A stretch of 64,000 nucleotides of DNA, from contig CAVZBW010000005.1 of assembly GCA_963773635.1 (NCBI GenBank), positions 3,145,094 through 3,209,093 of the forward strand. Direction: 5' to 3'. The notes beneath the pieces are model-generated. The model worked only from the letters and a program-made list of their open reading frames with translations. It was not told the DNA's origin and searched no databases. The position numbers and the translations under genes are program-made. Positions within the stretch are counted from its first letter, which is position 1, and every line of letters starts with the position of its first letter. The stretch comes from CAVZBW01 sp963773635 (lineage in GTDB: Bacteria; Actinomycetota; Acidimicrobiia; Acidimicrobiales; RAAP-2). Positions 29,080-38,701 of the stretch are shown here, in pieces.

Positions 29080-29980
29080 GCTCGCTGCGCTCGATCGCTT
29101 CCTCCGGCGTCAACCGCTTGCGGCGGAGGATCTTTCTTCCCAGCCACGCCACGGGGTCGTAGGAGGAGTCGACCACGCGCTCCTTCAACGGGATGATGCC
29201 GTTGTCGGTGATCTTGATGTGCTCCGGGCAGACCTCGGTGCAGCACTTGGTGATGTTGCAGTAGCCGATGCCCTCTTGCTTGCGGAGGAGCTCCCGACGG
29301 TCGTTCGTGTCGAGCGGGTGCATCTCGAGCTCCGCAAAGCGGATGAAGAACCGGGGGCCCGCGTAGTGCAGCTTGTTGTCCTCGTGGTCGCGGATGACGT
29401 GGCACACGTTCTGGCACATGAAGCACTCGATGCACTTGCGGAATTCCTGCCCGCGCTCGATGTCCACCTGTTGCATCCGGTAGCCCTCCGCGGGGCGCGG
29501 CGGTGGGGCGAAAGCGGGCACGCGCTTGGCCATCTCGTAGTTGAAGCTGACGTCGGTCACGAGGTCCCGCATGATCGGGAACGTGCGCATGGGGGCGACC
29601 GTCACCGGGCCCTCCGGGAGCGAGTCCATCCGGGTCATGCACATGAGGCGCGGCGTGCCGTTGATCTCCGCGGAGCACGACCCGCACTTGCCCGCCTTGC
29701 AGTTCCACCGGCACGCGAGGTCCGGAGCCGGGCCGGCTTGTATCCGGTGGACCACGTCGAGGACGACCTCGCCCTCCGAGGCGGGCAGCTCGTAGTCGCG
29801 GAACTCGCCGCCGTCGGAGTCGCCCCGCCAGACGCGCATGGTGAAGGTGCCATCGGCGGTCCCGGCCGCTCCCCCCGTCGCCCCCGTCTCGCCGGGCCGG
29901 GCCTCGGTGGCCGAACCCTGGCCGTCGGCTCCGGCGGTGCCCGTGTCGCCCGGCTGGTTGGACTCGATGACGTCGGCCAC
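29057..29980 (-). CDS. sdhB: Succinate dehydrogenase iron-sulfur subunit
   Basis: 307 residues. The [2Fe-2S] cysteines are in CRWNCKAGKCGSCSAEINGT and the following LMC. The 3Fe/4Fe ligands are in CIECFMCQNVCHVIR and CNITKCCTEVCPEH. The first about 45 residues are a Gly/Ala/Thr-rich leader not found in most SdhB. GTG 29980 shares a base with the sdhA stop. It passes electrons from the flavin to the membrane anchor. Confidence 0.94.
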   Translation of the reverse strand: MADVIESNQPGDTGTAGADGQGSATEARPGETGATGGAAGTADGTFTMRVWRGDSDGGEFRDYELPASEGEVVLDVVHRIQAGPAPDLACRWNCKAGKCGSCSAEINGTPRLMCMTRMDSLPEGPVTVAPMRTFPIMRDLVTDVSFNYEMAKRVPAFAPPPRPAEGYRMQQVDIERGQEFRKCIECFMCQNVCHVIRDHEDNKLHYAGPRFFIRFAELEMHPLDTNDRRELLRKQEGIGYCNITKCCTEVCPEHIKITDNGIIPLKERVVDSSYDPVAWLGRKILRRKRLTPEEAIERSERAQVSLP

Positions 29981-31806
29981 TACTTCGTCTCCTCGAAGAG
30001 CTTGCGAAGCTCCTCCGGCATGACCGGCAGGGGCTCGGGGGTGAGGGTGATCTCGGTGTCGTACCAGCCGCCGCCCGGCTGGCGCTGGACCTGGTTGATC
30101 TTGCCGAACTCGGCGTCGGGCCCGGGGTAGTCGTCGCGGGTGTGGCCGCCCCGGCTCTCCCGGCGGGCGAGCGCGCCCTGGGCCACCATGGTCGACACGG
30201 TCAGCATGGAGGGGAGGTCGGTGGCCAGGTTCCATCCGGGGTTGTAGGCGGCGCCCCCGGCGGCGGAGACCTTGGCCGTGCGCTCCTTGAGCTCGCCCAG
30301 CTTCTGCAGCGCCTCCTCGAGCTCGGGACCGGTCCGGATGATGCCGACCAGCGCCTGCATGGTCTCCTGCAGGGCGTGGTGGATCTCGTAGGGGTTCTCG
30401 CCGCCCTCTCTCTGGAGCGGCTCCCGACCGGAGGCCAGCGCCTGGTCGATGTCCGCCGCGTCGACGGAGGGCGCATCGCTGCGGCCCTCGGCAAAGTCCG
30501 ACGCCCCGACGCCGGCGCGACGGCCGAACACCAAGAGGTCGGAGAGGGAGTTGCCGCCGAGGCGGTTCGAGCCGTGCATCCCGCCGGCCACCTCGCCGCA
30601 GGCGAAGAGCCCGGGCACGGTGGTCGCCGCGGTGTCGGCGTCCACCCGGACCCCGCCCATGGCGTAGTGGCAGGTGGGCCCCACCTCCATCGGCTCGCGG
30701 GTGATGTCGACGCCCGCCAGCTCCATGAACTGGTGGTACATCGAGGGGAGCCGCCGCCGGATGTACTCGGGGGACCGACGGGAGGCGATGTCCAGGAACA
30801 CCCCGCCGTGCGGGCTGCCGCGCCCGGCCTTGACCTCGGAGTTGATGGCGCGGGCCACCTCGTCGCGGGGCAGCAGGTCGGGGGTGCGCCGGGCGGCGGA
30901 GTGGTCCTCGTACCAGCGGTCGGCTTCCTCCTCGGTCTCCGCCGTCTCGGCACGGAACATCTCCGGCACGTACTGGAACATGAAGCGCGTCCGGTCGCTG
31001 TTGCGCAGCGTCCCCCCGTCGCCTCGGACGCTCTCCGTGACGAGGAGCCCGCGGACCGACAGCGGCCACACCATGCCGGTCGGGTGGAACTGCACGAACT
31101 CCATGTCGATCATGTCCGCACCGGCCCACAGCGCCATGGCGTGGCCGTCGCCCGTGGACTCCCAGCTGTTGGACGTGATCTTCCACGACTTGCCGAACGA
31201 GCCGGTGGCCAGCACCACGGCGCGCGCGGTGAAGGCGACGGGCTCCCCGCTGGGTCGCCAGTAGCCGACGGCCCCCGAGACCCGGCCCTCGGCGTCCTTC
31301 AAGAGGCGGAGGACCTTGCACTCCATGAACACGTCGATGTTCATGGCCACGGCCCGCTGCTGGAGGGTTCGGATCATCTCCAGTCCCGTGCGGTCGCCGA
31401 CGTGGGCCAGTCGGGCGTAGCGGTGGCCACCGAAGTCGCGCTGGAGGATCCGCCCGTCCTTGGTGCGGTCGAAGAGCGCCCCCCAGGCCTCGAGCTCGTA
31501 CACCCGGTCGGGGGCCTCCTGGGCGTGGAGCTGGGCCATCCGCCAGTTGTTGAGCATCTTCCCGCCGCGCATGGTGTCGCGGAAGTGGACCTGCCAGTTG
31601 TCCTCGGGGTACACGTGGGCCATCGACGCGGCGATGCCGCCCTCGGCCATGACCGTGTGGGCCTTGCCGAGCAGCGACTTGCACACGAGGGCGGTGCGCA
31701 GCCCCCGGTGCTTCGCCTCGATGGCCGCCCGCAGCCCGGCGCCGCCGGCGCCGATGACCACGACGTCGTAGTCGTGGGTCTCGTAGTCGAGGTTCGGGTC
31801 GGGCAT
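29980..31806 (-). CDS. sdhA: Succinate dehydrogenase flavoprotein subunit
   Basis: 608 residues starting MPDPNLDYETHDYDVVVIG at ATG 31806. FAD motif VIGAGGAGLRAAIEA, the active-site region EFVQFHPTGM, GCVH-type cofactor segment represented by AHTVMAEGGIAAS, YAMGGVRVD, and GSNRLGGNSLSDLLVFGRRAG are present. Its gene order with sdhB and a long anchor is that of the actinobacterial Sdh1-type complex. It overlaps the anchor stop by one base. Confidence 0.95.
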   Translation of the reverse strand: MPDPNLDYETHDYDVVVIGAGGAGLRAAIEAKHRGLRTALVCKSLLGKAHTVMAEGGIAASMAHVYPEDNWQVHFRDTMRGGKMLNNWRMAQLHAQEAPDRVYELEAWGALFDRTKDGRILQRDFGGHRYARLAHVGDRTGLEMIRTLQQRAVAMNIDVFMECKVLRLLKDAEGRVSGAVGYWRPSGEPVAFTARAVVLATGSFGKSWKITSNSWESTGDGHAMALWAGADMIDMEFVQFHPTGMVWPLSVRGLLVTESVRGDGGTLRNSDRTRFMFQYVPEMFRAETAETEEEADRWYEDHSAARRTPDLLPRDEVARAINSEVKAGRGSPHGGVFLDIASRRSPEYIRRRLPSMYHQFMELAGVDITREPMEVGPTCHYAMGGVRVDADTAATTVPGLFACGEVAGGMHGSNRLGGNSLSDLLVFGRRAGVGASDFAEGRSDAPSVDAADIDQALASGREPLQREGGENPYEIHHALQETMQALVGIIRTGPELEEALQKLGELKERTAKVSAAGGAAYNPGWNLATDLPSMLTVSTMVAQGALARRESRGGHTRDDYPGPDAEFGKINQVQRQPGGGWYDTEITLTPEPLPVMPEELRKLFEETK

Positions 31807-32636
31807 CAGAAGAACTTCGGGTCGGTGATGGTGCCGGAGGCCACGAGCCGGACGTAGAGGTCCGTGAGGGCCACGAACACGAGGCTGGCCCAGGCGAACT
31901 GCATGTGCCGGGCATTGAGCGGGGTCAGGAACTTCCAGACCCGGTGGCGGACCTTGGCCGTGGAGAAGCTCCGCGACCCGCCGCCGCAGAGATGTCGCGC
32001 CGCGTGGCACGAGAGGCTGTAGGTCCACAGCAGCGCCGCGTTGACGCACAGGACGAGGGTCCCGAGGCTCATCCCGATCCCCCCGTCACCGGGCAGGCGG
32101 AACGCCATGACCGCGTCGATGGTCAGGATCACGTTGAACACGAGGCCGAGCAGGAAGAAGTAGCGGTGGGCGTTCTGCAGGATCAGGGGGAACCTCGTCT
32201 CCCCGCTGTACTTCTTGTGGGCATCGGACACCGCGCACGCCGCCGGCGAGCCCCAAAACGACCGGTAGTAGGCCTTGCGGTAGTAGTAGCAGGTCAGCCG
32301 GAACCCGAGGGGACCGCCGAGGATGAGGAGTGCCGGCGTCACCCCCGAGTACCAGTGCAAGACGAACGTCGACCCCTTGGCGCCTTCCACGCAGCTCTGC
32401 GTGATGCACGGGGAGAAGAAGGGCGAGATGAGGTCCCGGTGCAGGTCCGCCCCGGCGTAGTAGTTCTTGTTCACGAAGACCGCCCACGTCGTGTAGATGA
32501 CGAAGGCGGTCAGCACGGTCACCGTGACGGCCGGCTGGACCCACCAGCGGTCCTTGCGCAGCGTTCGCACATCGGGGCCGCCGCGCCGGCCCCCGATGGC
32601 CACCGGGGTGGCCGTCGCGCTCTCGACCGTCGTCAC
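31806..32636 (-). CDS. sdhC: Succinate dehydrogenase membrane anchor (cytochrome-b-like, five-helix type)
   Basis: 276 residues with about five hydrophobic segments and several membrane-proximal histidines (LHWYSG, QNAHRYFF, SCHAARH, NARHMQFAW) suited to haem ligation. It resembles the anchor encoded beside M. tuberculosis sdhA/sdhB of the Rv0247c-Rv0249c operon. GTG 32636 is preceded by AGAGGAGG. It carries electrons to quinone and is the first gene of the operon anchor-flavoprotein-iron-sulfur-SCP2. Confidence 0.85.
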   Translation of the reverse strand: MTTVESATATPVAIGGRRGGPDVRTLRKDRWWVQPAVTVTVLTAFVIYTTWAVFVNKNYYAGADLHRDLISPFFSPCITQSCVEGAKGSTFVLHWYSGVTPALLILGGPLGFRLTCYYYRKAYYRSFWGSPAACAVSDAHKKYSGETRFPLILQNAHRYFFLLGLVFNVILTIDAVMAFRLPGDGGIGMSLGTLVLCVNAALLWTYSLSCHAARHLCGGGSRSFSTAKVRHRVWKFLTPLNARHMQFAWASLVFVALTDLYVRLVASGTITDPKFF

Positions 32637-32885
32637 GCATTACCTCCTCTGATCGGCCCCCTGGCCGAAAAAACCGCCGTCGCATCATTCCAGACGCCGG
32701 CTCTCCCTGGCCAGACCGATACGCGATGGCTGCCATAGGCTGCGCCAATACCGAGAGCAATTCGAGGAGCCTGTGGCGATGCTCGGGTGGCGGCTCGGGT
32801 GGCGGCTCGCCGGGAGGCGGCGGGAGGCGGCGCCCAACGCCCGGCGATGGTTGGCGCGCCCGGCCCCGGGCGTAGGCTCACGACC

Positions 32886-34331
32886 ATGGCCGACCAGCCC
32901 ACTCATCACCACTATCCCCCCGCGGACCTGCCCCGGACCATCGGTGAGCTGCGCGAGTCGGGATGGGCGTCGGTGCCCGTCTCCGAGGAGCTCCGCCGCA
33001 ACGCCGCCGCCCGTATCGCCGCGGGCGAGGCGCTCATCCCCGGCGTCCTCGGCTTCGAGGACACGGTCGTCCCCCAGATCGAGAACGCCCTCCTGGCCGG
33101 GCACGACTTCATCCTGCTGGGCGAGCGGGGTCAGGCCAAGACCCGGGTCATCCGGTCCCTCGTCGGGCTGCTCGACACCTGGTTGCCGATCGTCGCCGGC
33201 TCGGAGATCAACGACGACCCCTACCACCCGACGTCGCGCTATGCCCGCCTCCGGGTGGCCGAGCAGGGGGACGACGCGGCGGTGGAGTGGGTGCACCGCG
33301 AGGACCGCTACGGCGAGAAGCTGGCCACACCGGACACGTCGATCGCCGACCTGATCGGCGAGGTCGATCCCATCAAGGTGGCCGAGGGCCGCTACCTGAG
33401 CGACGAGCTGGCCCTGCACTACGGCCTCGTCCCCCGTGTCAACCGCGGCATCTTCGCCATCAACGAGCTGCCCGACCTCGCCGAGCGCATCCAGGTGGGT
33501 CTGCTCAACGTGCTCGAGGAGCGCGACGTGCAGATCCGTGGCCACCGGGTGCGCCTGCCCCTCGACATCGTGCTCGTGGCCACCGCCAACCCCGAGGACT
33601 ACACGAACCGGGGTCGGATCATCACCCCGCTCAAGGACCGCTTTGGGGCGCAGATCCGGACGCACTATCCCGAGGACTCCGCCATCGAGGTGCAGATCAT
33701 CCGCTCCGAGGCGTCCCTGCCAAAGGGCGGGAGCCCGGTGGTCGTGCCGGACTACCTGACCGAGGTGGTGGCCGAGATGAGCCAGCTCGCCCGCCGCAGC
33801 CCCCACCTCAACCAGCGCAGCGGGGTCTCGGTGCGCCTTTCGATCGCCAACTACGAGACGATGGTGGCCAACGCCACCCGCCGGGCGCTGCGGACCGGCG
33901 AGCCCGTGGCGGTCCCGAGGGTGAGCGACCTCGGCGCCCTCGGCTCCTCGACCCAGGGCAAGGTGGAGATCGAGGCCCTGGAGGAGGGCCGGGAGGGCGA
34001 GGTGGTGGCGCAGCTCGTCGGCGCGGCGCTGCTGGCCGTCTTCCGCCGGAGGGTGCGCCTCGAGGATCCCGCCTCGGTCGTCGATTCCTTCGGTGAGGAG
34101 GTGGTGGTGCACGTGGGCGACGACCTGGCCTCCTCGGAGTACCTGAAGGTGCTGCAGGTCCAGCCCGCGCTCGAGGGGCCCGTGCGGGCGCTGGCCGGGC
34201 CGGAGGCGAACGAGACGCCGGGCCTCGTGGCGAGCGCCCTCGAGTTCCTCCTCGAGGGCCTCCACCTCACCAAGCGGCTCAACAAGGACGCCTACGGCGC
34301 CCGAGCCCTCTACCGGAGCCGCAAGCGGTGA
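32886..34331 (+). CDS. MoxR/magnesium-chelatase-I-like AAA+ ATPase
   Basis: 481 residues from ATG 32886. The P-loop reads GERGQAKTRVIRS, the variant usual in this subfamily. It also has FAINELPDLAERIQVGLLNVLEERD (Walker B and sensor area), ATANPEDYTNRGRIITPLKDRFG (sensor 1) and QRSGVSVRLSIANYE. It overlaps the VWA gene by four bases. MoxR ATPases and VWA partners act as chaperone-like pairs. This pair resembles the neighbours Rv0958/Rv0959 of M. tuberculosis. Target not known. Confidence 0.9.
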   Translation: MADQPTHHHYPPADLPRTIGELRESGWASVPVSEELRRNAAARIAAGEALIPGVLGFEDTVVPQIENALLAGHDFILLGERGQAKTRVIRSLVGLLDTWLPIVAGSEINDDPYHPTSRYARLRVAEQGDDAAVEWVHREDRYGEKLATPDTSIADLIGEVDPIKVAEGRYLSDELALHYGLVPRVNRGIFAINELPDLAERIQVGLLNVLEERDVQIRGHRVRLPLDIVLVATANPEDYTNRGRIITPLKDRFGAQIRTHYPEDSAIEVQIIRSEASLPKGGSPVVVPDYLTEVVAEMSQLARRSPHLNQRSGVSVRLSIANYETMVANATRRALRTGEPVAVPRVSDLGALGSSTQGKVEIEALEEGREGEVVAQLVGAALLAVFRRRVRLEDPASVVDSFGEEVVVHVGDDLASSEYLKVLQVQPALEGPVRALAGPEANETPGLVASALEFLLEGLHLTKRLNKDAYGARALYRSRKR

Positions 34332-36335
34332 CCGCCCGCTACGACTACCGGCGCTGGGACGGGAGCCAGGACTTCGCCGACTTCGACGCCGACGACCTGC
34401 TGGCCGGGCTGACCGACGACCTGCTCGCCGGGGGGAGCCTCGACGACGCCATCCGGCGGCTGCTCCGGGGCGGGATGCGGACCGCCGACGGTCGCGAGGT
34501 CCCCGGGCTGCGCGACATGCTCGAGCAGCTGCGCCGGCGCCGAGAGGAGCTGCTCTCCGAGGGGGACCCCGACTCGGAGATGGCCCGGGTGGCCGAGCGC
34601 CTGGAGGACATCCTCGACGAGGAGCGGGGCGCCATCGACGACCTCGAGCAGGAGGCCCGGGACTCGGGCGACCAGCGCCGGACCGAGGTCACCGAGGGGG
34701 TGACCGCCGAGCGGCGGCTCGCCCTCGACCTCCTGCCCGACGACCTGAGCGGGCGGGTGCGCAGCCTGCAGCACTACGAGTTCATCTCGAGCGAGGCCCG
34801 GGAGCACTTCGAGGAGCTGATGGAGGAGCTGCGCGAAGAGGTGGCGCGGACCTACTTCGAGAACGTCTCGGAGGCCCTGCAGTCCTTCGACCCCGAGCAG
34901 ATGCGCCGGATGCGCGACGCCCTGGGCGCCCTCAACCGGATGCTCGAGCAGCGGGAGCAGGGGGAGGCGCTCGACCCGAGCTTCCAGGACTTCATGGACC
35001 AGTTTGGCGACCTCTTCCCCGGCGACCCCCAGTCGCTCGACGAGCTGCTGGAGCAGCTGGCCCAGCGCATGGCCGCCGCCGAGGCCATGTTCCGCTCGCT
35101 CTCGCCCGAGCAGCAGGCCCAGCTCCGCGGGCTCGCCGAGACCCTGCTCGAGGACATGGATCTGCGTTGGCAGCTCGACCGCCTGGCGTCCAACCTCCAG
35201 CGCGCCGTCCCCCAGGCCGGCTGGGACCGTGCCTACGGGTTCCAGGGGGACCAGCCGATGGGCCTCGCGCAGGCCACCGACCTCGCCTCGCAGCTGGGCG
35301 AGCTGGATCGCATGGAGGAGATCATGCGCTCGGCGGCCTCGCCGGCCGCCCTCTCACGAGGTGGACCTCGACCAGGTTCGTCGTCACCTCGGCGAGGACA
35401 CCGCCCGGGCCCTCGATCGCCTGGCCCGCCTGGCTCGGACCCTCCAGGAGGAGGGCCTGATCGAGCAGCGCGGCAGCGAGACCGAGCTCACCCCCAAGGG
35501 CGTCCGGCGGATCGGGCAGCGCGCCCTCAGCGATCTCTTCTCGCAGATGGCCCGCGACCGGGTGGGGGAGCACCGAGCCACCTGGTCCGGGGCGGGGCAC
35601 GACCGTGAGGAGGTCTCCAAGCCCTACGAGTACGGCGACCCCTTCAATCTCCACCTCTCCAACACCATCAACAACGCCGTCCGCCGCTCCGGGCAGGGGG
35701 TGCCGGTGCGCCTCCAGCCCGACGACTTCGAGGTGGTGGAGACCGAGGCGCTGACCCGCTCGGCCACCGTGCTGCTCGTGGACCTCTCCATGTCCATGCC
35801 GATGCGCGACAACTTCGTGCCGGCCAAGAAGATGGCCATGGCGCTGCACACCCTCATCGCGAGCCGGTTCCCCCGCGACTACCTGGGCGTGGTCGGCTTC
35901 TCGGAGGTGGCCCGCGAGATCAAGCCCCAGGAGCTCCCGAGCGCCATGTGGGACTACGTCTACGGGACCAACCTCCAGCACGCCCTGATGCTCGCCCGCC
36001 GGTTGCTCGTGCACCAGCCCGGGACCAAGCAGATCATCTGCGTCACCGACGGCGAGCCGACGGCGCACATCGACCCCGACGGCGAGGTCTACTTCAACTA
36101 CCCCCCGATCCCCGAGACGCTGCAGCGCACGATGGCCGAGGTGATCCGCTGCACCCGTGCCGGCATCACCATCAACATGTTCGTCCTCGACATGGAGCGC
36201 ACCCGGTATCCCTTCGTCGAGCAGATCTCGAGGGCCAACGGCGGGCGGGCCTTCTTTACGACACCCGACGCGCTCGGGGGCTACGTGCTCGTCGACTTCC
36301 TCCAGCACCGCCGGCTGCTGCGCCCGGCCGGCTAG
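34328..36335 (+). CDS. VWA-domain protein, partner of the MoxR ATPase (one frame break)
   Basis: About 668 residues. The N-terminal 340 are charged and helical (for example LRDMLEQLRRRREELLSEG). The C-terminal von Willebrand A domain has an intact metal site: VDLSMSMP, a Thr in VYGTNLQHAL, and VTDGEPTAH. One extra T at 35354 breaks the frame between SPAAL and HEVDLDQVRRHLG; skipping it joins both halves smoothly to TAG 36333. It starts with GTG inside the MoxR stop. Confidence 0.85.
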
Positions 36336-36339
36336 GGCC

Positions 36340-37443
36340 GTGCCCGAGGCGCGCCTCGACGCGTCTCCCCTGCCCCTCTACGGGGCGAGCCCGGCGGAGC
36401 TGGCCGGGCTGCTCGGCTCGGAGCCCCGCTACCGGGTCGGCCAGGTCTGGCGCGGCCTCTACGAGCAGGGCCGGCTGCCCGCCGAGATGACGGACCTGCC
36501 GGCGGCGCTGCGCGAGCGGCTGACCGGGCTCCTCCGCCCGTCCCTCCGCGAGGCCGCTCGCTCCGTGGCGGACGGCGGGGACACGCTCAAGTGGCTCTTC
36601 GAGCTCGCCGACGGGGCGCGGATCGAGACCGTGCTCATGGCCTACCCCGACCGGGTGACGGTCTGCGTCTCGACCCAGGCGGGCTGCGCCATGGCGTGCC
36701 AGTTCTGCGCCACGGGCCAGGCGGGCTTTTGGCGGCACCTCGAGTCTGCGGAGATCGTGGAGCAGGTGGTGCGCGCGGCGCGCCAGGCCCGTCCCCGGCG
36801 GCTCTCCAACGTGGTGTTCATGGGGATGGGCGAGCCGCTCGCCAACTACGACCGGGTCTGGGCGGCGGTCGAGCGGCTCCATCGCGACGTCGGTCTCTCG
36901 GCGCGCCACTTGACGTTGTCGACCGTGGGCCTCGTGCCCGGCATCCGGCGGCTGGCCGGCGAGTCGTTGCCGGTCAATCTCGCAGTTTCGCTGCACGCGG
37001 CAAACGACCGGCTGCGCGACCAGCTGGTACCCATCAACCGCCGCTACCCTCTGGAGATGCTGATGGCGGCCTGCGCCGAGTACGCCGAGCGCACCCGGCG
37101 GCGCCTCTCCTTCGAGTGGGCCCTCATCGACGGGGTCAACGACTCCTTTGCCGACGCCGACGAGCTGGCGGGACGTTGCCTCCCGCTCGGCGCTCACGTC
37201 AACGTCATCCCGCTCAATCCCACCGCCGGGTACGCCACCCGGGGCACCCCGCCCCGCCGGGTCCGCGCCTTCGTCGATCGCCTCGCACGGTCGGGCGTCA
37301 ACGCCACGGTGCGCAGCACCCGGGGCGTGGAGATCGACGCGGCGTGCGGCCAGCTGGCGGCCCTCGACCGAGACGTGGGACGGGTCGCGGATCGTGGCGG
37401 TGCGGGGAATACTGCCGGCACCTCGGAGGCCGGGGGCGGCTGA
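36340..37443 (+). CDS. rlmN: 23S rRNA/tRNA adenine-C2 methyltransferase
   Basis: 367 residues. The radical-SAM cluster ligands are Cys116, Cys120 and Cys123 (CAMACQFC). It has FMGMGEPLANY, LTLSTVGLVPGIRRLA, NLAVSLHAAND and the second catalytic cysteine Cys336 in STRGVEIDAACGQL. It methylates A2503 of 23S rRNA and A37 of some tRNAs. GTG 36340 lies five bases after the VWA stop. Confidence 0.94.
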   Translation: MPEARLDASPLPLYGASPAELAGLLGSEPRYRVGQVWRGLYEQGRLPAEMTDLPAALRERLTGLLRPSLREAARSVADGGDTLKWLFELADGARIETVLMAYPDRVTVCVSTQAGCAMACQFCATGQAGFWRHLESAEIVEQVVRAARQARPRRLSNVVFMGMGEPLANYDRVWAAVERLHRDVGLSARHLTLSTVGLVPGIRRLAGESLPVNLAVSLHAANDRLRDQLVPINRRYPLEMLMAACAEYAERTRRRLSFEWALIDGVNDSFADADELAGRCLPLGAHVNVIPLNPTAGYATRGTPPRRVRAFVDRLARSGVNATVRSTRGVEIDAACGQLAALDRDVGRVADRGGAGNTAGTSEAGGG

Positions 37444-37450
37444 GGCCTCG

Positions 37451-38185
37451 ATGCCGGGGGGACCGAGGGGACCGACGCCGCGGAGGATCTTGCTCCTCCA
37501 TCCGATGCGCTCGGAGCTGCGACCGATGGTCAAGCTGATCGGAGCGCGGCGCACCACCGTGGGTCCCGACGTCGTGCACTCGGCCGTGCGCGGCGGTCGG
37601 GAGCTGTTCGCCTCCACCATCGGCGTCGGCCCCGACCGCGCTCGGACGAGCACGCGTCGGCTCATCGAGGCGCTCGACGTCGACCACGTGGTGGTGAGTG
37701 GCATCGCCGGTGCCATCCATCCGGAGATGGAGGTCGGGACCGTCGTCGTGCCCGACGTCGTGATCGACCTCGAGACCGAGCGGGAGTTCGCCGCCCATCC
37801 GCTCGGTGGCGCGTGCCCGGACGGCACGAGGGGTCCCCTTGCCAGCTCGGGGCGGCTCGTCGTGGACGACCAAGAGGTCCGAGGGCTCATCGAGCGAGGG
37901 ATCGTGGCCATCGACATGGAGAGCGCGGCGGTGGCGGACGTGTGCCAGGCGTCGGCGACGCCATGGTCGGCGATCCGTTGCGTCAGCGACCGGCCGCGCG
38001 ACGGCATGGTGGACGATGCGGTCCTCCGGCTGCTCGACGAGGACGGCAAGGCCGACGTGCGTGCTGCGCTGCGCCTGGCGCTCGGCCACCCTCGGCGCGT
38101 GCCCAACCTCCTGCGTCTCGGTCGAGACGCGACCTTGGCCGCGAAGCGCGCGGCGCGCGCCACCCTGCTCGCCTGCGAGAGCTGA
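37451..38185 (+). CDS. Nucleoside phosphorylase / nucleosidase-like protein
   Basis: 244 residues of the PNP/MTAN fold. It has STIGVGPDRAR, VVVSGIAGAIHPEMEVGTVVV (the phosphorylase GIAG motif) and the purine/ribose site VAIDMESAAVADVCQ. It starts at ATG 37451, eight bases after rlmN. The substrate is unclear: this branch includes methylthioadenosine/adenosylhomocysteine nucleosidases and proteins of hopanoid clusters, but no hopanoid genes lie nearby. Confidence 0.75.
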   Translation: MPGGPRGPTPRRILLLHPMRSELRPMVKLIGARRTTVGPDVVHSAVRGGRELFASTIGVGPDRARTSTRRLIEALDVDHVVVSGIAGAIHPEMEVGTVVVPDVVIDLETEREFAAHPLGGACPDGTRGPLASSGRLVVDDQEVRGLIERGIVAIDMESAAVADVCQASATPWSAIRCVSDRPRDGMVDDAVLRLLDEDGKADVRAALRLALGHPRRVPNLLRLGRDATLAAKRAARATLLACES

Positions 38186-38321
38186 GGCCGCCCCGGGAGA
38201 CGACGCCGTCGGGCCTCGAGGGTGGTGCGGTCATCGGGTCGCCCCTTGACCCGGATCCCCCTGTGGAAAGAACTGCTGGTCGCGCCCTTGCGCTGGCCTG
38301 CCATATGGGGGAAGATGACAC

Positions 38322-38350
38322 GGTTGTAGTTCACATGGCTGTAGTTACAC
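38322..38350 (+). promoter_or_regulatory. Direct repeat upstream of whiB
   Basis: The heptamer TGTAGTT occurs at 38323-38329 and again at 38338-38344, a 15-base step, in an AT-richer patch 40-65 bases before the whiB start. It may be an operator or part of the promoter. No factor can be named. Confidence 0.3.
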
Positions 38351-38386
38351 ACGTGCCACTCCCGGGTGGCGAGGGGAGGCCCGACG

Positions 38387-38668
38387 GTGGATCTGGCCAC
38401 ACTGCTCAACGATCGCCAAGAGCTCAGCTGGCAGGCGAGGGCAAACTGCATGGGAGTCGACCCCGACCTGTTCTTCCCTGAGCGGGGCGCGTCGACGCGC
38501 GAGGCCAAGGAGGTGTGCCGCGGCTGCGTGGTGCGCGAGGATTGCCTCGAGTACACGCTGGCCAACGGCGAGAAGTTCGGTATCTGGGGCGGCCTGAGCG
38601 AGCGCGAGCGTCGACGCATCCGGCGCATGCGCACGCTCCAGCGCCGCGCCGCGGCCAACGCCTCATAG
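38387..38668 (+). CDS. WhiB-family iron-sulfur transcriptional regulator (WhiB2-like)
   Basis: 93 residues from GTG 38387, chosen over GTG 38366 because GAGGGGAGG sits at the right distance. The four cluster ligands are Cys21, Cys44, Cys47 and Cys53 (C-x22-CxxC-x5-C), followed by the turn GIWGGLSERERRR and a basic tail. Such proteins bind sigma factor region 4 and control division or stress genes in actinobacteria. The charged LATLLNDRQELSW leader is like WhiB2/WhmD. A second whiB gene is 1 kb away. Confidence 0.9.
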   Translation: MDLATLLNDRQELSWQARANCMGVDPDLFFPERGASTREAKEVCRGCVVREDCLEYTLANGEKFGIWGGLSERERRRIRRMRTLQRRAAANAS

Positions 38669-38701
38669 GTCCGGCCCGCCGCTGCGCCGAGTGCGTCCCG
38701 G

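Noticed and set aside
29057..31915. A single frame joining sdhA antisense-like sequence to sdhB
   Set aside because: Its first two-thirds is an out-of-frame reading of sdhA. The genuine sdhB starts at GTG 29980.
37451..38185. Hopanoid-pathway phosphorylase (HpnG)
   Set aside because: The fold is compatible, but there are no squalene or hopanoid genes nearby, so only a general nucleoside phosphorylase-like call is justified.
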